Source: Clostridia bacterium (GTDB taxonomy: Bacteria > Bacillota > Clostridia > Christensenellales > Borkfalkiaceae). Taken from it: 38,724 nt of DNA. Below the pieces are notes generated by a model, which was given only the letters and a program-made list of their open reading frames with translations, was not told the origin of the DNA and made no database searches. The DNA lies in NCBI GenBank assembly GCA_017468085.1, contig JAFUJR010000001.1:1-38724 (forward strand), read 5' to 3'. A program made the translations under genes and the position numbers. Positions 28,225-36,546 of this stretch are shown here, piece by piece (positions within the stretch are counted from its first letter, which is position 1; each line of letters opens with the position of its first letter).

Positions 28225-28254
28225 ATTGTAACATTTTTTTTACGGTATGTCCAA
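28225..28254 (-). promoter_or_regulatory. Promoter of the GntR/LacI-type regulator gene
   Basis: Minus strand: TTGGAC (28249-28254), an 18-bp spacer, TACAAT (28225-28230). Confidence 0.65.
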
Positions 28255-28263
28255 TAATTTTTA

Positions 28264-28299
28264 ACTGGTAAAAAAAAGAATATACCACTTTTACCAGTT
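28264..28299. promoter_or_regulatory. Inverted-repeat operator between the divergent promoters
   Basis: ACTGGTAAAA and TTTTACCAGT are 10-bp exact arms about 15 bp apart, with a further TACCA half-site inside (ATACCAC) giving several TGGTA half-sites. The site lies upstream of the -35 box of the sugar operon and of the -35 box of the regulator gene, a natural place for an AraR-like repressor. The T-run after the right arm also allows a terminator hairpin. Confidence 0.65.
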
Positions 28300-28313
28300 T
28301 TTTTATTTTTTTG

Positions 28314-28341
28314 TTGACGATTTAAAAAAATATGATAAAAT
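28314..28341 (+). promoter_or_regulatory. Promoter of the carbohydrate operon
   Basis: TTGACG (28314-28319), a 16-bp AT-rich spacer, TAAAAT (28336-28341), followed by another GGTAAA half-site (28342-28348). The leader is about 130 nt and includes a small AAGCC-GTA-GGCTT hairpin followed by TTT (28423-28438). Confidence 0.7.
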
Positions 28342-28479
28342 GGTAAATGTATAAAAGCAGTACTGTAAAAAATAGGCGGTTGCCTTGCGAAAATTTTATG
28401 GAGTCCCGAAGGTAGGATAAAGAAGCCGTAGGCTTTTTAGTTATATTTAACAGTTAAGGCGGAAAAGAGGAGTAATATT

Positions 28480-29391
28480 ATGAGTGCAAAGCCAACGAAA
28501 ATGGCAAATAAAAAAGCAAAAGATTACGCTTTTGTTGCGTTTATGTTGCTGATTCCCGTAATTCATTTTATTATTTTTTGGGGAGTAGTCAATTTCAATT
28601 CGATTTTGCTTGCCTTTCAACGCTTGGATCGTTCGACGGGAGAAAAGTATCTTACGTGGAAAAACTTTGAGGCGCTGATTGAACTTTTCCAAACGAAGGA
28701 ATTAAGAAACGCGTTGGTCAATACGCTGCTTACGGCGGGTTTCCAAATCGTATTTTTATTGCCTTGGGGATTTTTCCTTACCTACTTTCTTTACAAAAAA
28801 ATTCCCTTGCGCGGGCTTTGGAGAACTTTTTTATTCTTACCCAGCATTTTACCCGCGATTTTCCTTACGGGGCTGTTTATCAACGCAATTACGCAATCCG
28901 GGCCGATAGGAAAGGCTTGGGAGTTTTTATTCAATCGTGCGATTCCCGAGTTTTTCGTGGACGAGCGTTTCGGGAAATGGGGCGTATTGTTATATTTCTT
29001 CTGGACGAATTTCGGCGGACAATTTATTTTGTTTACGGGCGCGATGACGCGTATTCCCAACGAGATTTTAGAAGCGGCGCAAATCGACGGCGCAGGAATG
29101 CGCGTTGAGTTGTTTAAAATCGTTTTACCCCTTTGCTGGCCGACCTTCTCTATGTTATTGATTTTGAACGTGGCAAGCGTCTTTACTTCCACGGGGCCTA
29201 TTTTGTTGCTTACGAAAGGGGCGGCGGACACCAAGACGATTTCTTATTGGATCTTCGAGCAAGTAAATCAACCTGCTCCTGCGTTATACATACCTTCGGC
29301 TTTGGGTGTGGCTTGTACGATCATATTGTTCCCGATCATTACGCTTACGAGATGGGGACTTGGAAAAGTTTATGCGGACGTGGAGTTTTAA
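28480..29391 (+). CDS. Carbohydrate ABC transporter permease (MalF/LplB type)
   Basis: A 303-residue inner membrane permease with six predicted helices; the first is at about 17-40 (FVAFMLLIPVIHFIIFWGVV). The EAA loop that contacts the ATPase is EILEAAQIDGAGMRVELFKI at about residues 192-211, with the invariant G. This is the first of two permeases in a CUT1-type importer for oligosaccharides. It leads the operon, with GAGGAG 8 bp upstream. No ATP-binding subunit gene is present in the visible operon; Bacillota often use a shared MsmX-type ATPase for such transporters. The substrate is not readable from the permease. Confidence 0.92.
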   Translation: MSAKPTKMANKKAKDYAFVAFMLLIPVIHFIIFWGVVNFNSILLAFQRLDRSTGEKYLTWKNFEALIELFQTKELRNALVNTLLTAGFQIVFLLPWGFFLTYFLYKKIPLRGLWRTFLFLPSILPAIFLTGLFINAITQSGPIGKAWEFLFNRAIPEFFVDERFGKWGVLLYFFWTNFGGQFILFTGAMTRIPNEILEAAQIDGAGMRVELFKIVLPLCWPTFSMLLILNVASVFTSTGPILLLTKGAADTKTISYWIFEQVNQPAPALYIPSALGVACTIILFPIITLTRWGLGKVYADVEF

Positions 29392-29392
29392 T

Positions 29393-30355
29393 ATGGCACA
29401 GAGTCGAAAAGTATTTAATAACGTAACGAATCTATTATGGGGGATTGCCAGTTTTCTCATTCCCATTATCGGTATCGTCCGTATTTGCATATCTAAAAAG
29501 GGCAGCGTAGGGGCGAAAATTGCGACCAGCGTCGTATATATGATTTTCTGGCTTTATACGGCTTCGTTAATGTTCTTTATCGTATGGGCTTTTTATAATT
29601 CCGTAAAAACGGACGACGAGTTCTTCGATAATATGAATGCGTTGCCTACCGTTTGGCATTTTTCAAACTACGCAGACGCATACCGCTTTATCGAGCATAA
29701 CGACGTAGGCTTTATCGGCATGTTTATCAACAGCATTTGGTTTGCGGCAGGCTCGTCCTTTTTGGCAACCTTATCTCATGCGGTAACGGGATATATCTTT
29801 GCGAAATACCGTTTCCCCGGAAAAGAGATTGCGTTTAGTTTTATTTTATTCACAATCGCGTTGCCTATCGTCGGTTCGCTGCCTTCGATGTATAAAGTAG
29901 TATATACGTTGCATTTGGAGGAAAGTCCGCTGTTCCTCGTTACCTATTTGGGCGGGTTTGGAAGCAATTTCTTAATCATGTACGCTTTCTTTAACGGTAT
30001 AGATAAAACGTATATGGAAGCTGCTGAAATGGACGGCGCTACTCGGTTCGGCATATTTTTCAAAATCATGTTGCCGCTTGCAGTCGGGCCGAGCCTTTCG
30101 CTCTTCCTTTTAACCTTTATAACGCAATGGAATAATTATGAAACGCCTATATTGTTTTTGAGTATGATGCCTACGTTATCTTCGGGCTTATACGAGTTCA
30201 GCGTGATTATGCGCTTCCCGCAAGAAGATATCGTATCGCCGCAAATGACGTTTTATGCAGGCACGTTGCTTGCGTCCGTGCCCGTGATTATTTTGGTAAT
30301 TTGCTTTGGCGAAAAATTGATGACCAACGTGAACATCGGCGGTATCAAAGGATAA
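29393..30355 (+). CDS. Carbohydrate ABC transporter permease (MalG/YtcP type)
   Basis: A 320-residue permease with six main helices plus an extra N-terminal hydrophobic pair (about 12-33 and 44-67). The EAA loop is YMEAAEMDGATRFGIFFKIM at about 214-233. It starts at 29393, 1 bp after the stop of the first permease, with GGAG inside the end of that gene; a frame from 29306 would overlap it by 86 bp and has no support. The short N-terminal segment before the first helices (ISKKGSVGAKIATSVVYMIF) is not typical of MalG and may be a family feature. It forms a heterodimer with the upstream permease. Confidence 0.92.
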   Translation: MAQSRKVFNNVTNLLWGIASFLIPIIGIVRICISKKGSVGAKIATSVVYMIFWLYTASLMFFIVWAFYNSVKTDDEFFDNMNALPTVWHFSNYADAYRFIEHNDVGFIGMFINSIWFAAGSSFLATLSHAVTGYIFAKYRFPGKEIAFSFILFTIALPIVGSLPSMYKVVYTLHLEESPLFLVTYLGGFGSNFLIMYAFFNGIDKTYMEAAEMDGATRFGIFFKIMLPLAVGPSLSLFLLTFITQWNNYETPILFLSMMPTLSSGLYEFSVIMRFPQEDIVSPQMTFYAGTLLASVPVIILVICFGEKLMTNVNIGGIKG

Positions 30356-30426
30356 TATCGATTAAGCGTGTTTATGAAAACGAGCGCAATTTAATAAATT
30401 TCAAAAAATAATGGGAGGAAACCACA

Positions 30427-32076
30427 ATGAATAAAAAGTACAGAATCGGTGCGAGCCTTTTGGGCTTTATACTGCTGTCGACGGGCGCAATGGTCGGCTG
30501 CGGAGGAAACGGCGGCGGTACGACCTCTGACGGCGAGGTAAAAGAGGTGCAAATCGGCGTTGTATCCAAGGGCTATGGCAACGAATTTGCCAAAGCGCTT
30601 GCGGAAGCGTACAATAAAACGCAAACGGGCGTAAAAGTAGTCGTGAAAAAGACGACGCCTACCGCTACCTATCAAGATACGCAGTTGCAGCTTGGCAAAA
30701 AGAAGAATAAAATCGATATTTTCTTCACCGTAACGAATACGGTATTTTCTACGCAAAGCGACGCGACGTTATATCATTGGGCGGATTTGTCCGACGTCTA
30801 CGATTCCGTTGCGGTGGGCTATGCCGAAGCGGACGGCGTAAAAACGATAGAGGATTTGTTGGATCCTTCCTTCGTTCGTGATTTTACCTATTCGGACGAT
30901 AAGCAATATTCTATTCCTTGGACGTCTGGGGTCGTCGGCTTGTTGTATAACAAGACGAAGTGGGACGCAACGAACGCGAATTTAAAAAGCGCGGGGAAAG
31001 AGGAGTTGACCCTCCCCAAGACGACGGACGAAATGTTCGCTTTGTTCGACAAAATCAAAACGGACGACGTAAAGAGCGCCAGCGGTAATGCATACGCATT
31101 CTCGTATTCGGGGCAAAACTCGTATATGCATTTCATGTTCAACAGCTTGTGGCCTCAATACGAAGGAAAAACGGCGTCGGAAAATTTCTTCGAGGGTAAA
31201 AACGAGCAAGGCGTATATACAGCGGATATTTACAACACGAAGGGTAGAGAGTACGCTTACGATATTATTAGAAGTATGATTTTGAAGTCGAACGGCTACG
31301 TAAGCGACGGCGATAGCACGCAGACCTACGACCAAGAACAGTTGTCCTTCCTGCGCGGAAACGCGTTGTTTAGCTGTAACGGCGACTGGATGGAAAGAGA
31401 GGCTTCGGCAAACTTTAACCCCGGCGACGCGGACGTAGTGCTTTTGAGAACGCCCGTGATGAGCGAAATCGTAAACAACGAAAAAATAGCGGCGGACTTT
31501 ACGGGCACGGACGCGGAAAAAGACGCGAAGCTCTCCGCAATCGTATCCTTTATCGACGGTAATTATATCGACGGTGAAAGTGAGCCTACCGAAGCGGACG
31601 CAACTTCGCTCGGCGTTTCGTTGACGACGTTAGAATTTATCCACCACGCCCGTCTTGTAAGACACACCTTGCCCGATTTCGTTGCGGTTATTCCCGAATA
31701 TTCGGCGGAATTGGAAGAAGCGAAAGATTTCTTAAAATTCGTATATTCCAAAGCAGGGCAGGAAATCGTTATGCAGGAAACCTACGGTTGCGGCGCGCCT
31801 TTGACGGTTGATTACAGCCAAATGGATTATTATCAGAACGGCACGTACTACACCCGTTCGAGATTGGATTTGATTAAAGAATCCATTCCTTACGGCAACG
31901 CAATGAATTTCCCTATGGAATATCTTGGCAGAATCATGGCTTGTGCAGAGCTGAAAATCGCATCGGCGTTCGGTACGACGTCCCCGAAATCGGCGGCAAC
32001 GTTTATGAAGGAAGAATACGACGACTATAAAACGACTTGGGACACGAAAATGGAACTTTCAGGGGTAAGAAATTAA
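30427..32076 (+). CDS. Extracellular sugar-binding lipoprotein of the ABC importer
   Basis: A 549-residue family 1 extracellular solute-binding protein. The signal peptide ends in MVGC, with lipidation at C25, followed by a Gly/Thr linker. Typical features are FAKALAEAYNKTQTGVKVVV (substrate-domain start), QYSIPWTSGVVGLLYNKTKW (hinge), GNALFSCNGDWMEREA, and EEAKDFLKFVYSKAGQEIVM near the end. It captures a sugar or oligosaccharide outside the membrane and delivers it to the two permeases coded just upstream. GGGAGG precedes the ATG. It is longer than most family members (400-450), owing mainly to the segment around 290-400. The substrate is unknown. Confidence 0.93.
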   Translation: MNKKYRIGASLLGFILLSTGAMVGCGGNGGGTTSDGEVKEVQIGVVSKGYGNEFAKALAEAYNKTQTGVKVVVKKTTPTATYQDTQLQLGKKKNKIDIFFTVTNTVFSTQSDATLYHWADLSDVYDSVAVGYAEADGVKTIEDLLDPSFVRDFTYSDDKQYSIPWTSGVVGLLYNKTKWDATNANLKSAGKEELTLPKTTDEMFALFDKIKTDDVKSASGNAYAFSYSGQNSYMHFMFNSLWPQYEGKTASENFFEGKNEQGVYTADIYNTKGREYAYDIIRSMILKSNGYVSDGDSTQTYDQEQLSFLRGNALFSCNGDWMEREASANFNPGDADVVLLRTPVMSEIVNNEKIAADFTGTDAEKDAKLSAIVSFIDGNYIDGESEPTEADATSLGVSLTTLEFIHHARLVRHTLPDFVAVIPEYSAELEEAKDFLKFVYSKAGQEIVMQETYGCGAPLTVDYSQMDYYQNGTYYTRSRLDLIKESIPYGNAMNFPMEYLGRIMACAELKIASAFGTTSPKSAATFMKEEYDDYKTTWDTKMELSGVRN

Positions 32077-32117
32077 AATTCGTAAAATTCGTAATATAGA
32101 AATATATAAGGAGAAAA

Positions 32118-34646
32118 ATGATGAAAGCAAAAAAAATTTTTGTATGGCTCGTAGCGACGGTTTTTTCGTTTATATTTGTATTGGCTGGCTGTCAAGGCGG
32201 AAATGAAAGCGAAAAAATCACGGTTGGCTTTGATTTGAATTTCAGAACGATAGTCGACGACCCCGAGAATATCGAGGTAGAGCCGGGCAAGGCTTACGGC
32301 GAACTGCCTACCGTGGACGTGGAAAACGAGGGGTACACCTTTGTCGGTTGGAACACGAAAGCAAACGGCAAGGGGGACGAAATCACCGAAGACTCTATTG
32401 TTCCCGAGGAAAAAGGCGATCATACCTTATATGCGATTTGGCAGGGAAAGACGTACACCGTTTCTTACGAATTGAACGGCGGTACGGTAAACGGCGCAGA
32501 CTCTTTGCAAACGCAAACGGTAACGTTTGGCAATAAGTACGGAGCAATGGTTATCCCCAACGACCCCGAAAAGCCGCTTTCCGAATTTTTGGGTTGGTAT
32601 CTTAACCCCGAGGGGACGGGCGCGCCCGTTTCTTACAATTCGGAGGTTAGAACGGCAAAAGACCATACGCTTTATGCAATTTATAGAGATTTAAGAGAAG
32701 TATACGATTTCACGACGGCAGATCAACTTAACGATTTTATCAACGTTGACCATGCGGGTATGGAAATCGTGGAAGATGAAAACGGCAATTACTTAAAGCT
32801 TACGCCCATCAACTTTGAGGATGGTACGCCCGCGAAGGATCTCTATTCCATCTTAATGTTGAAAACGCCTTTGAAGGCTGGTAGAGTTGTCGAAATCGAC
32901 TGCGAATTGGTAGGCGAAGTCGTTGACGGCTGGGGCTTTTGGACGTGGGGCGCCGTTTCGACGGGCGAAATTCAGTTTGACGGTCAAGTAGTAACGGCTT
33001 GGGATACTCCCGCGATGTGGGAAAGCGGTAAATTCACCTCCGTTACGTCGATTACGGAAAACTGCGCAGGGTTGAGAATTCAATTCCGTTACGTTGGTAA
33101 CGCCGACGCGTATTGGAAAATCACGGGCATCAGAATTAAGGACGCAAGCGATACGCCTACCCCTCCTCCCGAAGTAGAAACAAGAACGGAATACGACTTC
33201 ACGACGGACGACCAAATCAACGATTTTGACCATGCGCAAAACGTAACTTATTCCATCGTGGAAGATGAAAACGGCAATTATTTGAAAGTGGACGGCATAG
33301 AAGGCAGCTCGAATTTCCTTGTATTAAAGAAAGAGCTTACCGCAGGTATGAAGGTAACGGTAGACGTAGAATACGTTGGCGAAAATTTGGCGTATGAAGC
33401 AGGTCAAATCACTTTCTTAACTTACGGCTCTAACGTCAACGGCGACGCGGACGGCAATACCTATGCGGTCATTGGAAACGCAAATTGGGACGGCGCTTGG
33501 GATTGCGCTAAGGTAAGAACGGTAAGCGAAATCGCGGCGGATTGCGCCGGCTTGAGAATGCAATTTGTATTCAACGCAGAAGAAAACGCGTATTTCAAGA
33601 TTACGAATATTAGAATTTACGAGGCGGGCGAGGAAGTGGAAGAGCTCCCCGTAGAACCCGACCCCGTTATTCCCGACCCTCCCGTAGTAGAAACGAGAAC
33701 GGAATACGACTTCACGACGGAAGACCAAATCAACGATTTCGGTAAAGAAAAGAACGTTACGTATGAAATCGTCGACGGATATTTGAAGGTAGTCGGTACT
33801 GCAGGAAGCGAGAGTATCCTCGTGCTTAACAGAGAACTTACCGCAGGTATGAAGGTAACGGTAGACGTAGAATACGTGGCAAACGACGTAACCTTCGTCA
33901 ACGGTGTAAATCAAGTTACTTTCTTAACCTACGGCGCAAACGAGGCAGGCGATTCCGACGGCAACACCTATGCCGTAATGGGTAGCGCGCCTTGGGACGG
34001 CGCTTGGGATTGCGCTAAGGTAAGAACGGTAAGCGAAATCGCGACGGATTGCGCGGGCTTGAGAATGCAGTTCGTAATGAACGGCGAAGCGGGCGCGTAT
34101 TTCAAAATTACAAACGTTAGAATTTATGCGGCAGGCGAGGAAGTGGAAGAACTCCCCGCAGAGTCCGATCCCGTTATTCCCGACCCTCCCGTAGTAGAAA
34201 CGAGAACGGAATACGACTTTACGACGGACGACCAAATCAACGATTTCGGTAAAGAAAAGAACGTTACGTATGAAATCGTCGACGGATATTTGAAAGTAGT
34301 CGGTACGGCGGGAAGCGAAAGCATTCTTGTACTTAACAGAGAACTTACGGCTGGTCAAGCTGTGGAAATCGACGTGGAATACGTAGCAAACGACGTAACC
34401 TTTGTCAACGGCTCCAACCAGATTACTTTCTTGGCGTATACCGCAAACGCAGCGGGGGACGCCGACGGAAATACGACTGCCGTAATGGGCAACGCGTCTT
34501 GGGACGGCGGTTGGGATTGTACCACCGCGACGGTAACGGCAACCGTTACGCAGGATTGCGCCGGTATTAGAATGCAGTTCGTAATGAACGGCGAAGAGGG
34601 CGCATATTTCAAGATTACGGCGATTAGAATCGTCGACGCGCAGTAA
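32118..34646 (+). CDS. Lipoprotein with two InlB-type repeats and four tandem glycan-binding-like modules
   Basis: An 842-residue surface lipoprotein; the signal ends VLAGC with lipidation at C25. Two Listeria-Bacteroides (InlB B-type) repeats follow at about 36-112 and 113-190 (GYTFVGWNTKANGKGDEI; LSEFLGWYLNPEGTGAPVSY). Then come four modules starting at Y196, about 358, 529 and 698, each opening YDFTT-DQ-NDF and ending DCAGxRxQF...YxKITxIRI. The modules look like single beta-sandwiches, as in carbohydrate-binding domains, but I cannot match them to a named family. Pro/Glu linkers (VEPDPVIPDPPVVE) join modules 2-4. Modules 3 and 4 are almost identical at DNA level. It probably captures glycan beside the binding protein. 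AAGGAG precedes two adjacent ATGs (32118, 32121). Confidence 0.85.
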   Translation: MMKAKKIFVWLVATVFSFIFVLAGCQGGNESEKITVGFDLNFRTIVDDPENIEVEPGKAYGELPTVDVENEGYTFVGWNTKANGKGDEITEDSIVPEEKGDHTLYAIWQGKTYTVSYELNGGTVNGADSLQTQTVTFGNKYGAMVIPNDPEKPLSEFLGWYLNPEGTGAPVSYNSEVRTAKDHTLYAIYRDLREVYDFTTADQLNDFINVDHAGMEIVEDENGNYLKLTPINFEDGTPAKDLYSILMLKTPLKAGRVVEIDCELVGEVVDGWGFWTWGAVSTGEIQFDGQVVTAWDTPAMWESGKFTSVTSITENCAGLRIQFRYVGNADAYWKITGIRIKDASDTPTPPPEVETRTEYDFTTDDQINDFDHAQNVTYSIVEDENGNYLKVDGIEGSSNFLVLKKELTAGMKVTVDVEYVGENLAYEAGQITFLTYGSNVNGDADGNTYAVIGNANWDGAWDCAKVRTVSEIAADCAGLRMQFVFNAEENAYFKITNIRIYEAGEEVEELPVEPDPVIPDPPVVETRTEYDFTTEDQINDFGKEKNVTYEIVDGYLKVVGTAGSESILVLNRELTAGMKVTVDVEYVANDVTFVNGVNQVTFLTYGANEAGDSDGNTYAVMGSAPWDGAWDCAKVRTVSEIATDCAGLRMQFVMNGEAGAYFKITNVRIYAAGEEVEELPAESDPVIPDPPVVETRTEYDFTTDDQINDFGKEKNVTYEIVDGYLKVVGTAGSESILVLNRELTAGQAVEIDVEYVANDVTFVNGSNQITFLAYTANAAGDADGNTTAVMGNASWDGGWDCTTATVTATVTQDCAGIRMQFVMNGEEGAYFKITAIRIVDAQ
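33177..34646 (+). repeat. Three tandem ~510-bp copies of the module-coding DNA
   Basis: Copies start at 33177, 33690 and 34197 (periods 513 and 507 bp), each with GAAACRAGAACGGAATACGA. The 33690 and 34197 copies share long near-identical stretches, differing mainly at third codon positions, so the duplication is recent. Confidence 0.85.
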
Positions 34647-34655
34647 AAAAGTTAT

Positions 34656-34679
34656 GTGTACCGCTTTCGAGCGGTACAC
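34656..34679 (+). other. Perfect 10-bp hairpin with UUCG loop inside the operon
   Basis: GTGTACCGCT and its exact complement enclose TTCG, an extra-stable tetraloop. No T-tract follows, so it is not a terminator. Its place between the modular lipoprotein and glycosidase-like genes suggests an mRNA processing or stability element. Confidence 0.75.
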
Positions 34680-34724
34680 GCAAATTCAATCCATATAAGG
34701 ATAAATGCAAATAAGAGGTTTAAC

Positions 34725-35981
34725 ATGAAAAAGAAAACGTCTTTTGGCTTAGCAATGATGCTTGCGGCGGCGGTTGGATTATCCGCTTGCGGGACGGGGG
34801 AAAATTATCAATTTGATCCGCCCAGCTATGATGAGGACACCGCAATTACAATCGGTGTTTGGAACGGCTCGCACTTTGATTTAAGTGAAACGGAATTAAG
34901 CAATTTACAGGAAGCAGGAGTTAATTTGCTTGTGGGTACGTATACGAAAAATACCCCCTTGGAAACGTTTATCGACCTTTGTGCGAAATATGAATTGAAC
35001 GTGATTGCCGACCAACGCCCTTGGAACGGCTTAACGCCTTCTTATATCAATAAAGATAACTTCTGGGGTTTCTGCGTTTACGACGAACCCTTTATGGAAG
35101 ATTTGGCTACTTTAACGAAGATGAAGCAAGAATATTCGCAAAAAATGGGGGATAGGTTGTTTTACGTCAACTTAAATCCCAGTTATGCGAATATAGGTAC
35201 GTCTTACGAAAAGTATTTGGAGGCGTACGTTGACGAGTGCGGTTTAGATATGCTGTCTTTCGATAATTATTCCTTAATGAAAGACGAAGGAACGGGCGAG
35301 CCTTACGTTCGAGAAGAATATTTATACGATTTTGACGTTTGCAGTTATTATGCGAGAGAGGCGGGGATCCCGCTTTGGTATACGCTGTTGACGTCGGGGC
35401 ATCTTTGGTACGTCAACCCTACCGCGGAAGATTTGATATGGCAAATGAACTTAGCGATGACCTACGGTTCTAAATACTTGTTGCATTATATTTATTCCTC
35501 GCACGAGCCGACCTATTTATATCCTATTGTGGATATGAGCGGCAACCCCACGGAAACCTATTATAAGGTGGCGGAAGCAAACGAAGCCATTCGCGCTTGG
35601 GATCATATTTATATGAATTACGAATGGTTAGGTACGTCTGCGGTTGAAGGCAGTAAAGAGCAGACGGGGTTGTTCGATTGTTTAAAATATAACGTGGACA
35701 TCGATGAAACGTATGCGTTAGAGTCGGCTTCGTCTAATTACGACGTTTTGGTTGGGCATTTTGAAGATGAAGACGGATATAGGGGGTATATGGTTACCAA
35801 CGCCACAAGTCCTTACGACGAAAAAACGGCGGAAGTTTCTCTTAAATTCTCGTCAAAATATAAGGGCGCGTTAGTCGTTCAAAATGGAGAAGAAAAGGTG
35901 GTAACCTTGAAAAACGGAAAACTTTCCTTAGACGTCTCGGCAACGGGCGCCGCGTTTGTGATCCCGTTAAAAGCAAAGTAA
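34725..35981 (+). CDS. Glycoside hydrolase-like TIM-barrel lipoprotein
   Basis: A 418-residue exported protein; the signal ends LSAC with lipidation at C22. The body reads as a beta/alpha barrel: TIGVWNGSHFDLSE, GVNLLVGTYTK, LNVIADQRPWNG, WGFCVYDEPFME (Glu at the end of strand 4, the acid/base position in clan A glycosidases), RLFYVNLNPSY, LDMLSFDNYSLM (Asp-rich strand), IPLWYTLLTSGH, SKYLLHYIYSS. The last ~90 residues (DVLVGHFEDEDGYRGYMVTN onward) form a small beta domain like those closing GH42-type and related enzymes. I cannot assign a numbered family. It probably trims glycans held by its neighbours. I start at 34725, with AGAGG upstream; a longer frame from 34656 covers the hairpin. Confidence 0.75.
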   Translation: MKKKTSFGLAMMLAAAVGLSACGTGENYQFDPPSYDEDTAITIGVWNGSHFDLSETELSNLQEAGVNLLVGTYTKNTPLETFIDLCAKYELNVIADQRPWNGLTPSYINKDNFWGFCVYDEPFMEDLATLTKMKQEYSQKMGDRLFYVNLNPSYANIGTSYEKYLEAYVDECGLDMLSFDNYSLMKDEGTGEPYVREEYLYDFDVCSYYAREAGIPLWYTLLTSGHLWYVNPTAEDLIWQMNLAMTYGSKYLLHYIYSSHEPTYLYPIVDMSGNPTETYYKVAEANEAIRAWDHIYMNYEWLGTSAVEGSKEQTGLFDCLKYNVDIDETYALESASSNYDVLVGHFEDEDGYRGYMVTNATSPYDEKTAEVSLKFSSKYKGALVVQNGEEKVVTLKNGKLSLDVSATGAAFVIPLKAK

Positions 35982-36035
35982 AAAGCAGGGAAGAAAAGAG
36001 AATTATTCATAAGAAATAAAACAGGAGGATATCTT

Positions 36036-36173
36036 ATGGAAGAAAGAAAATATTACGAAAAGTTTTCTATCGACGTCATTGTGTTTGAACGTATGGACGT
36101 TTTAACTGTCTCCGGAGGAGAAAACATGCAACCGTCGGGCGATTACGACGACGGTAGCGGTTGGAACGAATAA
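36036..36173 (+). CDS. 45-residue peptide with a Ser-Gly-Gly/Asp-rich tail
   Basis: A short gene with a strong AGGAGG 7 bp before the ATG, inside the operon (54 bp after the glycosidase-like gene, 12 bp before the next gene). The protein opens KYYEKFSIDVIVFERMDVLTVSGG and ends in a Gly/Asp/Trp-rich tail (GDYDDGSGWNE). I recall many Bacillota small proteins with the same plan: Tyr-Glu-Lys, a DVIxFxxxDVLTxSGG core and an acidic glycine tail. I know no function for them. The plan (conserved leader-like part, Ser-Gly-Gly, variable tail) resembles a peptide precursor, but no modifying enzyme is nearby. It is a real gene by ribosome site and spacing; its role is open. Confidence 0.7.
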   Translation: MEERKYYEKFSIDVIVFERMDVLTVSGGENMQPSGDYDDGSGWNE

Positions 36174-36185
36174 GAGGCGCAACCT

Positions 36186-36521
36186 ATGAAGAAGCTATGG
36201 ATAAGCATTATGGCGGTCTTGACGGCGTTTGGAATTATGGGTTGCTCTCACGGCGGAGAAAATGAAAACGGCGCAAGCGCGCCGAGCGGTCAAACCTCGC
36301 AAACGGCAAGCGATTCTACCGACGATTTGGATAGCGAAGATAAGTCGAGTTCGGATAGCGCCAATCGTGAATCAGATTCAGATAGCTCCAACGATGGGTC
36401 AAGCTCGAATTCCGGTTCAAATTCTTCCGAGGAAGACAGCTCGGGCACGGAAAATTCGCCTCCCAGCGGAACGGTTGTTCCCCCTATAACGGACGGCGGA
36501 AATTTTGACGGGACGGTATAA
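36186..36521 (+). CDS. Ser/Asp-rich surface lipoprotein
   Basis: A 111-residue lipoprotein. The signal peptide ends IMGC with lipidation at C20. The rest is low complexity: Gly/Asn/Ser up to about 45, a Ser/Asp/Glu-rich stretch (about 45-90, DSDSSNDGSSSNSGSNSS) similar to SD-repeat spacers, then Pro/Gly/Thr and a GGNFDGTV end. No folded domain is visible. It could act as a flexible, highly negative spacer at the cell surface, perhaps an anchor for its neighbours. GAGG precedes the ATG. It lies 12 bp after the 45-residue gene and 25 bp before the large secreted protein. Confidence 0.78.
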   Translation: MKKLWISIMAVLTAFGIMGCSHGGENENGASAPSGQTSQTASDSTDDLDSEDKSSSDSANRESDSDSSNDGSSSNSGSNSSEEDSSGTENSPPSGTVVPPITDGGNFDGTV

Positions 36522-36546
36522 CGGATATAATTAAGGAGATAGAAAC

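Larger units (their letters stand above)
28175..28479. other. 305-bp regulatory region between regulator and sugar operon
   Basis: It contains the two divergent promoters, the TGGTA-type inverted repeat and the leader of the operon. No gene is visible in it. Confidence 0.7.

Noticed and set aside
28264-28307. Simple intrinsic terminator between regulator and sugar operon
   Set aside because: The hairpin and T-run fit, but no gene ends upstream in that direction; an operator between divergent promoters explains the inverted repeat better.
33924-34679. 251-codon minus-strand open frame opposite the module repeats
   Set aside because: It repeats with the same period as the plus-strand modules and has no ribosome site; it is a shadow of the repeat DNA.
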